Of a stretch of DNA of 6,656 nt, positions 1-6,047 are shown piece after piece. Made by a program: the position numbers and the translations under genes. The notes beneath the pieces are model-generated. The model saw only the letters and a list, made by a program, of their open reading frames with translations. It did not search any database and was not told where the DNA came from. The number at the start of each line of letters is the position of its first letter. Position 1 is the first letter of the stretch. This DNA comes from CAYFQB01 sp964345225 (GTDB taxonomy: Bacteria > Nitrospirota > Thermodesulfovibrionia > Thermodesulfovibrionales > UBA6898), in assembly GCA_964345225.1 (NCBI GenBank), contig CAYFQB010000062.1:1-6656 (forward strand), written 5' to 3'.

Positions 1-138
1 CTGAAAACTTTCCATAGTATTCATTCACAAGTGCTTAATCAAGAGGTCAAATACTGGATGGATTTAAAAACGATCTTAACACCTTCACAGAACAATAAAC
101 TATGGGAGATATTTGAACAGAATCGTACAAGAAGATAA
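1..138 (+). CDS. C-terminal fragment of an unidentified protein, possibly Spy/CpxP-like (5' end outside window)
   Basis: The first forward frame is open from base 1 to a TAA at 136-138 and gives the last 45 residues of a protein that starts upstream of the window. The fragment is helical and hydrophilic. Residues 26-30 read LTPSQ, followed by NKLWEIFEQ and a basic tail ending RTRR. An LTxxQ motif near a helix end followed by K/L/F positions is typical of Spy/CpxP and heavy-metal-sensor periplasmic proteins, so that family is the best guess, but 45 residues are too few to be sure. The coding status is supported by the stop codon directly abutting the ATG of the downstream reductase (TAAATG, no gap), the usual arrangement of translationally coupled genes in one operon. 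No signal peptide can be judged because the N-terminus is missing. The function should be treated as unknown. Confidence 0.6.
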   Translation: MKTFHSIHSQVLNQEVKYWMDLKTILTPSQNNKLWEIFEQNRTRR

Positions 139-894
139 ATGAATCTTCAGGGAAAGATTGCTTTAATCACTGGTGCCTCTAAAGGTATAGGGAAGGCTAT
201 TGCTTTTAAATTGGCACATGAAGGGGCATCTGTTGCAGTTAACTACAGTCATGATGACCAGAGTGCAGAAGAAACCGTAAATAAAATCTCATCACTTGGT
301 GGTAAAGCTATTAAGTTTAAAGCAAAGGTTGAACAGTGGACTGATGTACAAGAAATGGTTCATTATATTAAGGGGCATCTTGGTGATATAGATATACTTG
401 TCAATAATGCAGGTGTTGTGAATGATGCCCCTATTGTCTATATGAAGCCTGAGGACTTTTATAAAGTAGTAGAAGTAAATCTATTCGGGTGTTTTAACTG
501 TTCCAAAGCCGTTGCCCTTTCAATGATAAAGAGGAAAAGAGGGAGAATTATTAATATTAGTTCTGTAAGCGGCTTGATCGGTGCTCCCGGGCAGTGCAAT
601 TATTCAGCCTCAAAGGGAGGGATAATTTCTTTTACGAAATCTCTTGCCAGGGAGTTAGCAATGTTTGATATTACAGTAAATGCTATTGCACCTGGATTTA
701 TCTCCACCGGAATAGCAGAAAGACTCAAGGATGAAATTAAAAAAAAGGCTGCAGAAATTATTCCTTTAGGAAAATTTGGTATTCCTGAAGACGTCGCCTC
801 AACAGTTGCCTTCCTTACATCAGATGAAGCAGGATACATAACCGGTGAAACTCTAGTGCTGGATGGCGGGCTTTCTTTACAGGGTACTGCCTGA
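139..894 (+). CDS. fabG: 3-oxoacyl-[acyl-carrier-protein] reductase, FabG-type SDR
   Basis: A 251-residue classical short-chain dehydrogenase/reductase of normal FabG length. It is expected to reduce 3-oxoacyl-ACP to 3-hydroxyacyl-ACP with NADPH in the cytoplasm. The Rossmann motif TGASKGIG lies at residues 11-18, with K15 in the place of the NADP-preferring basic residue. The NNAG motif is at 89-92. The catalytic tetrad is complete: N114, S142, Y155 and K159 (YSASK). NAIAPGF follows at 181-187, and the C-terminus carries the usual ITGETLVLDGG segment. The start is the ATG directly after the upstream TAA, with only a weak AGAAG as ribosome site, so translation is probably coupled to the preceding gene. 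An ACP and a FabF-type ketosynthase follow, which supports an acyl-ACP substrate over a general SDR role. Where E. coli FabG has ETDM after the PGF motif, this protein has STGI, a small change near the substrate loop. The SDR fold is certain. The exact acyl substrate is inferred from neighbours. Confidence 0.93.
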   Translation: MNLQGKIALITGASKGIGKAIAFKLAHEGASVAVNYSHDDQSAEETVNKISSLGGKAIKFKAKVEQWTDVQEMVHYIKGHLGDIDILVNNAGVVNDAPIVYMKPEDFYKVVEVNLFGCFNCSKAVALSMIKRKRGRIINISSVSGLIGAPGQCNYSASKGGIISFTKSLARELAMFDITVNAIAPGFISTGIAERLKDEIKKKAAEIIPLGKFGIPEDVASTVAFLTSDEAGYITGETLVLDGGLSLQGTA

Positions 895-975
895 ATTCAT
901 AATCTTTGAATAATTTTCAAACAGTTTTAGCTTTTCAATTTGGACAGAACAGAAAATATACTATATTAATATTCT

Positions 976-982
976 GGAGGAG
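976..982 (+). promoter_or_regulatory. Strong Shine-Dalgarno of the ACP gene
   Basis: GGAGGAG lies just before the ATG at 985; its GGAGG core ends four bases upstream. It is the only near-consensus ribosome binding site in the window. It fixes the ACP start and suggests high translation of the carrier protein relative to its enzymes, as expected for a carrier used in stoichiometric excess. Confidence 0.85.
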
Positions 983-984
983 AA

Positions 985-1230
985 ATGGAGGATTTTGATA
1001 ATATCGAACAGCAGGTAAGATCATTAATAGCTGAACAACTTCAGATCGATGAAAAAGAGGTTAGAAAGGATTCCTCAATAGCAGAACTGGGAGCTGATTC
1101 TTTTATAGCCCTCAATCTCCTCTCTGCTTTTGAGACACATTTTGATATTTCCATATCTGATGATGATGCTGTAAATATCGACTCTTTTAAATCTGCCGTT
1201 AATATAATAAAAAAGTCCCTGAATACATGA
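985..1230 (+). CDS. Acyl carrier protein, specialised type
   Basis: An 81-residue acidic, four-helix acyl carrier protein of normal size. The phosphopantetheine site is S39 in GADSF (residues 36-40), which a 4'-phosphopantetheinyl transferase would convert to the holo form. It holds growing acyl chains as thioesters in the cytoplasm for the reductase upstream and the ketosynthase downstream. It aligns with E. coli AcpP without gaps through helix II and the FD-x-x-I-x-D-x-x-A stretch. The residue after the serine is Phe instead of the usual Leu. Several acidic residues of helix II are replaced: E. coli D38, E41, E48 and E49 correspond to I41, N44, T51 and H52. D38 (before the serine) and E50 are kept. 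This departure from housekeeping ACPs suggests a carrier dedicated to a separate pathway (inference). A strong ribosome site precedes it, and its TGA overlaps the ketosynthase start by four bases (ATGA). Confidence 0.93.
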   Translation: MEDFDNIEQQVRSLIAEQLQIDEKEVRKDSSIAELGADSFIALNLLSAFETHFDISISDDDAVNIDSFKSAVNIIKKSLNT

Positions 1231-2456
1231 ACAGAAGGGTAGTAATTACAGGTATTGGTATTATTACCTGCGTAGGAATTGGAAAGGAAGTTTTTTGGGA
1301 TTCTCTTGTCAAAGGTAAATCAGGTATCAAAAGGATCAGCTTTTTTGATCCCTCTCGTTACAGAACACAGATAGCCGGGGAAATAAGAGACTTAGATCCC
1401 CTAGAATATATGGATAAAAAAGAAGTCAGAGACACGGACAGGGTAACTCATCTATCTCTTGCTGCTACTGAACAGGCCATTAAGGATACACAGATTAAAC
1501 TGAATGAAAATACGGGAATTATTATTGGAACAGGGATAGGCGGTATTACTACTGATGATATCCAACATAATCTCTATGAATCAAAAGGCCCCAGATTTGT
1601 CCAGCCAATGGCAATACCGATGATAATGTATAATGCAACTGCATGTCATATATCAACAAGATATGGTTTGATGGGGCCGGGCTATACTGTAACTACAGCA
1701 TGCACATCCGGTACTAATGCCATAGGAGAGGCATACAGACTTATAAAATATGGCTACGCGGATGTGATGGTTACCGGAGGAGCCGATGCCTCTATCAGTC
1801 CGGCGATTTTTAGTGGATGGTGTGCCTTAAGGGTTTTATCTTCTATAAATGACGATCCAGAAGGTGCCTGCAGACCATTCAGCAAGAATAGAAAAGGCAT
1901 GGTATTAGGTGAAGGCGCAGGTATTGTAATACTTGAAGAATTAGAACATGCCTTAAGAAGATCTGTTCCTATCTATGCAGAAATAATAGGTTATGGTTCC
2001 TCTTATGATGCCAGTCATATAACAACACCTAACGTCAATGGTCAGGTAAAAGCTATGAATACCGCAATAAATGAAGCCGGCATTCTTCCTGATGAAGTTG
2101 GATATATAAACGCCCACGGGACAGCAACCGCTCTGAACGACAAAGTTGAGACAGAGGCTATTAAGAGGACTTTTGGCAATAAGGCATATTCTATACCTGC
2201 GAGTTCTATAAAACCCTTGACAGGTCATACACTTGGTGCCTCCGGGGCAATAGAGCTTATAGCATGCTGTCTTGCCCTCAGGGATAATATTATTCCTCCG
2301 ACCATTAACTATACCGAGCCCGACCCTGAATGTGACCTGGATTATGTGCCTAACACTGCAAGAAAAGCTGAAATCAATATAGCCATGTCTAATTCATTCG
2401 GCTTCGGCGGAATCAATGGGGTATTAATTATCAGACGAATTATTGAATCCCGTTAA
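1227..2456 (+). CDS. fabF: Beta-ketoacyl-ACP synthase, FabF/KAS II type
   Basis: A 409-residue thiolase-fold condensing enzyme, close to the usual 410-413 of FabF. It is expected to catalyse decarboxylative Claisen condensation of malonyl-ACP with an acyl-enzyme. The N-terminus RRVVITGIGIIT is typical. The active-site cysteine is C159 in TTACTSGTNAIGEA, where FabF enzymes usually read TACATG. The two catalytic histidines are H297 (NAHGTAT) and H334 (GHTLGASG), and K329 sits in SSIKPLTGH. The SNSFGFGGIN loop near the C-terminus (388-397) contains the gatekeeper region. All catalytic residues are present, so it should be an active synthase and not a chain-length-factor homologue. The start codon overlaps the ACP stop (ATGA) and has no Shine-Dalgarno of its own, which implies coupled translation and a functional pair with that ACP. 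No malonyl transferase, dehydratase or enoyl reductase is visible here, so the rest of the cycle must come from elsewhere. Confidence 0.94.
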   Translation: MNRRVVITGIGIITCVGIGKEVFWDSLVKGKSGIKRISFFDPSRYRTQIAGEIRDLDPLEYMDKKEVRDTDRVTHLSLAATEQAIKDTQIKLNENTGIIIGTGIGGITTDDIQHNLYESKGPRFVQPMAIPMIMYNATACHISTRYGLMGPGYTVTTACTSGTNAIGEAYRLIKYGYADVMVTGGADASISPAIFSGWCALRVLSSINDDPEGACRPFSKNRKGMVLGEGAGIVILEELEHALRRSVPIYAEIIGYGSSYDASHITTPNVNGQVKAMNTAINEAGILPDEVGYINAHGTATALNDKVETEAIKRTFGNKAYSIPASSIKPLTGHTLGASGAIELIACCLALRDNIIPPTINYTEPDPECDLDYVPNTARKAEINIAMSNSFGFGGINGVLIIRRIIESR

Positions 2457-2469
2457 AAAGGTGCTGCGT

Positions 2470-2492
2470 GTCGGTGGCTTTAGACCACCGAC
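2470..2492. repeat. Perfect 8-bp hairpin, IS200/IS605-end-like
   Basis: GTCGGTGG (2470-2477) and CCACCGAC (2485-2492) are perfect inverted repeats around the 7-base loop CTTTAGA. It is GC-rich compared with its surroundings and has no T-run directly behind it, so it is not a simple terminator. Hairpins with a CTTTAG-type loop are common at the right ends of IS200/IS605 (TnpB) elements and in REP-like derivatives. No tnpA or tnpB sequence is present, so it may be a solo end, a non-autonomous remnant or an unrelated mRNA 3' structure. Confidence 0.5.
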
Positions 2493-2508
2493 TGTATCCT
2501 GTCTGCCG

Positions 2509-2527
2509 ACATGCAGGCATGTTTTTT
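2509..2527 (+). terminator. Small palindrome plus T-run, possible weak terminator
   Basis: ACATGC (2509-2514) and GCATGT (2517-2522) form a perfect inverted repeat around AG. In RNA this would be a 5-bp stem ACATG/CATGT with loop CAGG. The stem runs straight into six T residues (2522-2527). The short stem makes it weak alone, but it lies in tandem with a better terminator 3 bases downstream. Together with the preceding CCTGTCTGCCG it could also be a degenerate REP-type palindrome. Confidence 0.3.
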
Positions 2528-2529
2528 AA

Positions 2530-2556
2530 CCTCCGATTTTATCGAAGGCTTTTTTT
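2530..2556 (+). terminator. Likely intrinsic terminator after the ketosynthase gene
   Basis: CCTCCGAT (2530-2537) pairs with ATCGAAGG (2541-2548) around a TTT loop with a single C-A mismatch. It is followed by C and seven T residues (2550-2556). It lies 74 bases after the ketosynthase stop and before the flippase gene, so it should end the reductase-ACP-ketosynthase transcript. The reverse strand lacks a comparable T-run, so it works in the + direction only. Confidence 0.6.
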
Positions 2557-2623
2557 ACGGGGAAAACATTAAAAACATATTATTACATACCTGAAAGATC
2601 AACTAAAACTATAGTAATAATTA

Positions 2624-4081
2624 ATGGCAATTGCACAGAGAATAGCAAAAAATACTTTATTTATCTTTTCATCAGGGATCATTGCCAAGGCAATTAGCGT
2701 TGTCTTCTTGGTATACGCCGTTAGAATTCTTGGACCTTCAGAATTTGGTATTTATGCACTCATAATGACTGTTATCTTTTTTCTCTCTTTCTTCATTGAT
2801 TTTGGTATAGCTCCAATGGCAATAAGAGAACTCGCCAGAGATAGAGAAAAAGTTAAAAATCTCTTTAACCACATCATGACCTTGCGTGTCTCATTAGCAG
2901 TACTTCTTTATCCGATATTGATTCTTGCTGTCAATCTTCTTGGTTATGAAGAGAGGATTAAAATTCTTATTTATATAATGGCTGCAGCATTTTTATTAAA
3001 TGCATTTTCTGGTTCTTTCAGGATACTTTATTACTCAATGGAGAGGATGCAGACCCCTTCTGTCATACAAGTTTTAGTGTCGCTTCTTTCATCTTCTGCT
3101 GGTATTCTGATTCTCTATCTTGGCTATGGACTGACAGGACTTGTATTAGTCACACTGACAGTGAATGCACTAGGAGCCCTTATTTCAGGTATATGGGTTA
3201 GACACTATATCTTAAAATACAGGTTCTCATTCAATAGGGAAATTTGGTCTGATCTTTTAAAACAGGCATTCCCTTTTGGCATTATCGGCTTTCTTAATAG
3301 AATAAATAAACACATGAGTATAATTTTCCTATCCAAGCTTCCTGGTCCATATACTCCCGATATTGCAATAGGATTTTATTCACCGGCACAGAAAGTTGCC
3401 ACATCACTACTACCAATAGTCAGAAGTCTGAGGGTTGCTTCTCTACCCACTATTGCCGGGAATATTGATAAGAAAAGGCTAATTCAAACAATTCTTGAAA
3501 AAACGACACAATTTTCATTACTCACGGTAAGTATACCATTACTTATTGGTGCTCTGTTTTTCTCTTATGATTTGATAACCTTTGTTTTCGGTGATGTTTA
3601 TAGTGAGTCTTCGTCGGCTTTTGAGATCCTTGGTATTGCTTTTTCGATTCAGGCATTTAATGCACCCGTAATTTCGACACTTTCTGCAACCAGGGATATA
3701 TATAAATTTATACCTTGGATAACAGCTTCAATTGCTATAAATATTACTTTTTGTTTGATTCTCATACCGATCATGAGTTTTAAAGGTGCTGCTATCTCTA
3801 TTTTGATTGGTAATCTGTTCAGGACAGTTGCCGTACAGCGACTCTTGAAAAAAACATTAAATATGAGGATCTTCAGCATAAGAAGATATATAAAGGGCTT
3901 TGTAATTTTGTTGTTCATATCAATATTTTGTCTTCTACTGAACACATTAAATTTACATTTTGTGTATAGAATAATAACTGCTTTAATAATTTATATAGCA
4001 TGTTTATTAATTTTTTTCAGGTCAGAAATTAAATGGTTTAAGAATTATACCAAAGACAGTCATGAATATAATGATAATTAA
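2624..4081 (+). CDS. Wzx-like oligosaccharide/lipid flippase, MOP superfamily
   Basis: A 485-residue, very hydrophobic polytopic membrane protein with the length and spacing of polysaccharide-biosynthesis flippases (COG2244, Polysacc_synt). These move lipid-linked saccharides or related amphiphiles across the inner membrane. The N-terminus has a short basic amphipathic start (QRIAKN), a first membrane span at about 11-33, then the family hallmark LGPSEFGIYAL (36-46). A span follows, ending in DFGI and RELARD (59-73). Roughly 12-14 spans can be counted in all, with charged loops between them, and a hydrophilic tail (KDSHEYNDN). The start is fixed by an in-frame TAA at 2618-2620; the next in-frame Met is near residue 48, too late for the conserved N-terminus. 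No clear Shine-Dalgarno is visible. The gene lies between a probable terminator and an AlkP-type phosphohydrolase. No glycosyltransferase or polymerase is in the window, so the substrate cannot be named and could be a glycolipid instead of an O-antigen unit. Confidence 0.88.
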   Translation: MAIAQRIAKNTLFIFSSGIIAKAISVVFLVYAVRILGPSEFGIYALIMTVIFFLSFFIDFGIAPMAIRELARDREKVKNLFNHIMTLRVSLAVLLYPILILAVNLLGYEERIKILIYIMAAAFLLNAFSGSFRILYYSMERMQTPSVIQVLVSLLSSSAGILILYLGYGLTGLVLVTLTVNALGALISGIWVRHYILKYRFSFNREIWSDLLKQAFPFGIIGFLNRINKHMSIIFLSKLPGPYTPDIAIGFYSPAQKVATSLLPIVRSLRVASLPTIAGNIDKKRLIQTILEKTTQFSLLTVSIPLLIGALFFSYDLITFVFGDVYSESSSAFEILGIAFSIQAFNAPVISTLSATRDIYKFIPWITASIAINITFCLILIPIMSFKGAAISILIGNLFRTVAVQRLLKKTLNMRIFSIRRYIKGFVILLFISIFCLLLNTLNLHFVYRIITALIIYIACLLIFFRSEIKWFKNYTKDSHEYNDN

Positions 4082-4122
4082 GTTTAAATCAACCATTAAG
4101 GGACTGACATACTTTCTCTTTG

Positions 4123-4163
4123 TTATCAATCCCCTTGATAGAAGATATAATTAGAATTATATA
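4123..4163 (+). promoter_or_regulatory. Candidate promoter with overlapping inverted repeat
   Basis: The 150-base gap before the first phosphohydrolase holds a perfect TATAAT (4146-4151) preceded at 17 bases by TTATCA (4123-4128), which matches 4 of 6 bases of the -35 consensus. A second overlapping pair is TTGATA (4135-4140), 17 bases, TATATA (4158-4163). The first pair overlaps an inverted repeat, TATCAA (4124-4129) and TTGATA (4135-4140), around TCCCC, which could be an operator half-site pair. In AT-rich DNA such matches arise by chance, so confidence is low. Transcription from here would give a leader of about 65-75 bases. Confidence 0.35.
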
Positions 4164-4231
4164 GATCAAATAAGTCCTGAAGATTGAATTAAGGATGATA
4201 GAAAATCGAGTCTACTTAGAAAGTTGGAATC

Positions 4232-5923
4232 ATGAAAAATAAATTGGTCGTTATCGGTATAGATGGCGGTACATTCGATATTATCAATCCTCTTATTGAA
4301 AAGGGGGAGCTAAAAACTTTAAAAAACCTTATAGACACAGGCTCTAAAGGTTATCTTAGATCAACAATACCTTCATATACTCCCATAGCTATCTCTTCAT
4401 TTCTTACCGGGATGAATCCTGGTAAACATGGGATATTTGATTTTTTCATCTCAAACCACGATAACTATGAAACAATCAAAAACCTGTCTAACTCCTCAAC
4501 TATTGGAGCTCCTACACTATGGGAAATACTAAATAAAGCAGACAAAAAGGTTATATCATTCCTTTTTCCCCTGTCTTATCCCCCCCAGCAGGTTAACGGT
4601 GTTATGGTATCAAAAGTAAAACCGGAAATAATGAAGAGTAAATCCTTCACTTATCCTGAATCCGTAAAGGGGGAACTTATGGCACATCTTGGTAATATAG
4701 ATTATTCAAGAATACCTTTTAACGCTGATTTAAAGAAAAAATTTAAAAAAACAAAGCTAAAGAATTTTTTTTCAAGGAGTCTTGAAAATCTAAAGTATAA
4801 ATCTGAAGTGGAAGAAGAAGCTACAAGGTATCTGATCGGTAAATATAACTGGGATATTCTTACGCTCTATTTCAATAATACAGACCTTATCCAGCATTGG
4901 TTCTGGAAGTTTATGGATAAGAATCATCCTCTCCATAATCCTCTAAGAAAAGAGTATTCGGAAGAGATTTTTAATATATACAAGACGATTGATTCATTTA
5001 TTGGTGATCTTTTGGACAGGTTAGGAGGTAATCTGAATTTATTTATTTTCTCTGATCATGGATTTGGTCCATTATACTACAAGTTCTACCTAAATAAATG
5101 GTTAATGGATAAGGGACTGCTTTTCCTTAAAGAGAAAAATACAAGAAAGTTAAAGTTTGCCCGGCGTAATCTTAAAAAAATTTTACGTAAGGTAAAACTC
5201 GGTTGGCTTTCAAGAGCTCTGCCCGATATCATTAATAGCTTTACTTTTCCTGTGCCTGTAATGAGAAATAAACCATTGAGAGATATTATTGACTGGGATA
5301 AAACAAAGGCATATGGCACACTTTTTGGTGTAAATATCAACCTCAAGGGTAGAGAGCCCATGGGAAAAGTTGAGAGGCATGAATACGACAACCTGGTAGG
5401 TCTTATTAAAAAAGAGCTCGTTGAACTTAATTACAGGGATAAAGTTCCAGTTATTGATGATATTTTCCAAAAAGAGGAGCTTTACAGTGGGGAATATCTT
5501 GATTATGCAACTGATATATTATTCACGTTTAAAAAGGAGTTTCCATGTCAAGTAACTAAAGATCTTTCCGATGGTGAAGTCCTCAGGGAAACAGATGGAG
5601 AGGAACTCCTTAGTGGAACCCATTTTTCGAGTATCAATGGCATCCTTATAGCAAACGGGCCTGATATTAGTATAAAAAGATCTGTTAACGGAGCTTCAAT
5701 TGTCGATCTTCTTCCCACAATATTATATCTTATGGGAACCCCGATACCGTCTAATATCGACGGAAAGGTATTAACAGATCTGGTTGAAAAGGACTATCTG
5801 CGTCAAAACCTAATAAAATTCAGTGATGATATCGGGGGAATAGAGAGGGAAGAGTTTATCTATACAGAGGAAGAAAGGAAAGCCCTGCAGAAGGAGCTTA
5901 AATCATTGGGATATATAGAGTAA
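4232..5923 (+). CDS. AlkP-superfamily phosphohydrolase/phosphodiesterase (COG3379-type)
   Basis: A 563-residue protein of the type I phosphodiesterase/nucleotide pyrophosphatase branch of the alkaline phosphatase superfamily. It has no signal peptide: residues 1-10 lead straight into the metal motif, so it is probably cytoplasmic. The two-metal site is complete: D11 (GIDGGTFD), the likely nucleophile T50 (STIPSYTP), D218 and H222 (TDLIQH), D275 and H276 (SDHGFG), and H464 (GTHF). NPGKHGIFDF (62-71) and NLKGREPMG (370-378) are further family marks. The C-terminus, ending ELKSLGYIE, is typical, so the gene is full length. Two strongly basic stretches occur, at 168-177 (seven Lys in ten) and 300-322 (twelve Lys/Arg in 23), and may contact membranes or nucleic acid. 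Usually TxPAW surrounds the nucleophile; here it reads TPIAI. The substrate is unknown: it could be a phospholipid, a nucleotide-sugar or another phosphodiester. The ribosome site is weak. It follows the flippase and precedes a paralogue. Confidence 0.88.
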   Translation: MKNKLVVIGIDGGTFDIINPLIEKGELKTLKNLIDTGSKGYLRSTIPSYTPIAISSFLTGMNPGKHGIFDFFISNHDNYETIKNLSNSSTIGAPTLWEILNKADKKVISFLFPLSYPPQQVNGVMVSKVKPEIMKSKSFTYPESVKGELMAHLGNIDYSRIPFNADLKKKFKKTKLKNFFSRSLENLKYKSEVEEEATRYLIGKYNWDILTLYFNNTDLIQHWFWKFMDKNHPLHNPLRKEYSEEIFNIYKTIDSFIGDLLDRLGGNLNLFIFSDHGFGPLYYKFYLNKWLMDKGLLFLKEKNTRKLKFARRNLKKILRKVKLGWLSRALPDIINSFTFPVPVMRNKPLRDIIDWDKTKAYGTLFGVNINLKGREPMGKVERHEYDNLVGLIKKELVELNYRDKVPVIDDIFQKEELYSGEYLDYATDILFTFKKEFPCQVTKDLSDGEVLRETDGEELLSGTHFSSINGILIANGPDISIKRSVNGASIVDLLPTILYLMGTPIPSNIDGKVLTDLVEKDYLRQNLIKFSDDIGGIEREEFIYTEEERKALQKELKSLGYIE

Positions 5924-6047
5924 AAAAATGATTTTATTATCAAAATATGTCCTTACGGTGCTAATTTAATAATATATCGCCACATTTTCAGGTATATAAC
6001 TATTGGAATTAATACAATTTTTAATATAGCATTGGATAGAGATAAAG

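Noticed and set aside
600..839. Reverse-strand open frame of 79 codons inside the reductase gene
   Set aside because: It lies wholly within a well-supported SDR gene, and its product resembles no family I recognise; it is a shadow of the real gene.
905..921. Inverted repeat TTTGAA/TTCAAA in the reductase-ACP gap
   Set aside because: The stem is six mostly A-T pairs and has no directly following T-run; it is too weak to call a terminator and is expected by chance in AT-rich DNA.
941..967. Possible promoter before the ACP gene (TGGACA, 15 bases, TATATT)
   Set aside because: The spacer is short, and a start from it would fall at or inside the ribosome site, leaving almost no leader. Read-through from the reductase gene is simpler.
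1953..2228. Reverse-strand open frame of 91 codons inside the ketosynthase gene
   Set aside because: It overlaps the conserved catalytic-histidine region of the ketosynthase and has no recognisable domain.
3649..3945. Reverse-strand open frame of 98 codons inside the flippase gene
   Set aside because: It is the antisense of membrane-span codons and has no domain or context support.
4195..4242. Short 15-codon open frame overlapping the start of the first AlkP-type gene
   Set aside because: There is no suitably spaced ribosome site, and the peptide has no recognisable feature. A leader peptide cannot be excluded but is unsupported.
5086..5470. Two overlapping reverse-strand open frames inside the first AlkP-type gene
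   Set aside because: They are fully covered by a gene with complete metal-site motifs; neither product is recognisable.
6003..6030. Possible promoter before the second AlkP-type gene (TTGGAA, 16 bases, TATAGC)
   Set aside because: Both boxes match only 4 of 6 consensus bases in very AT-rich sequence, which is not enough to call.
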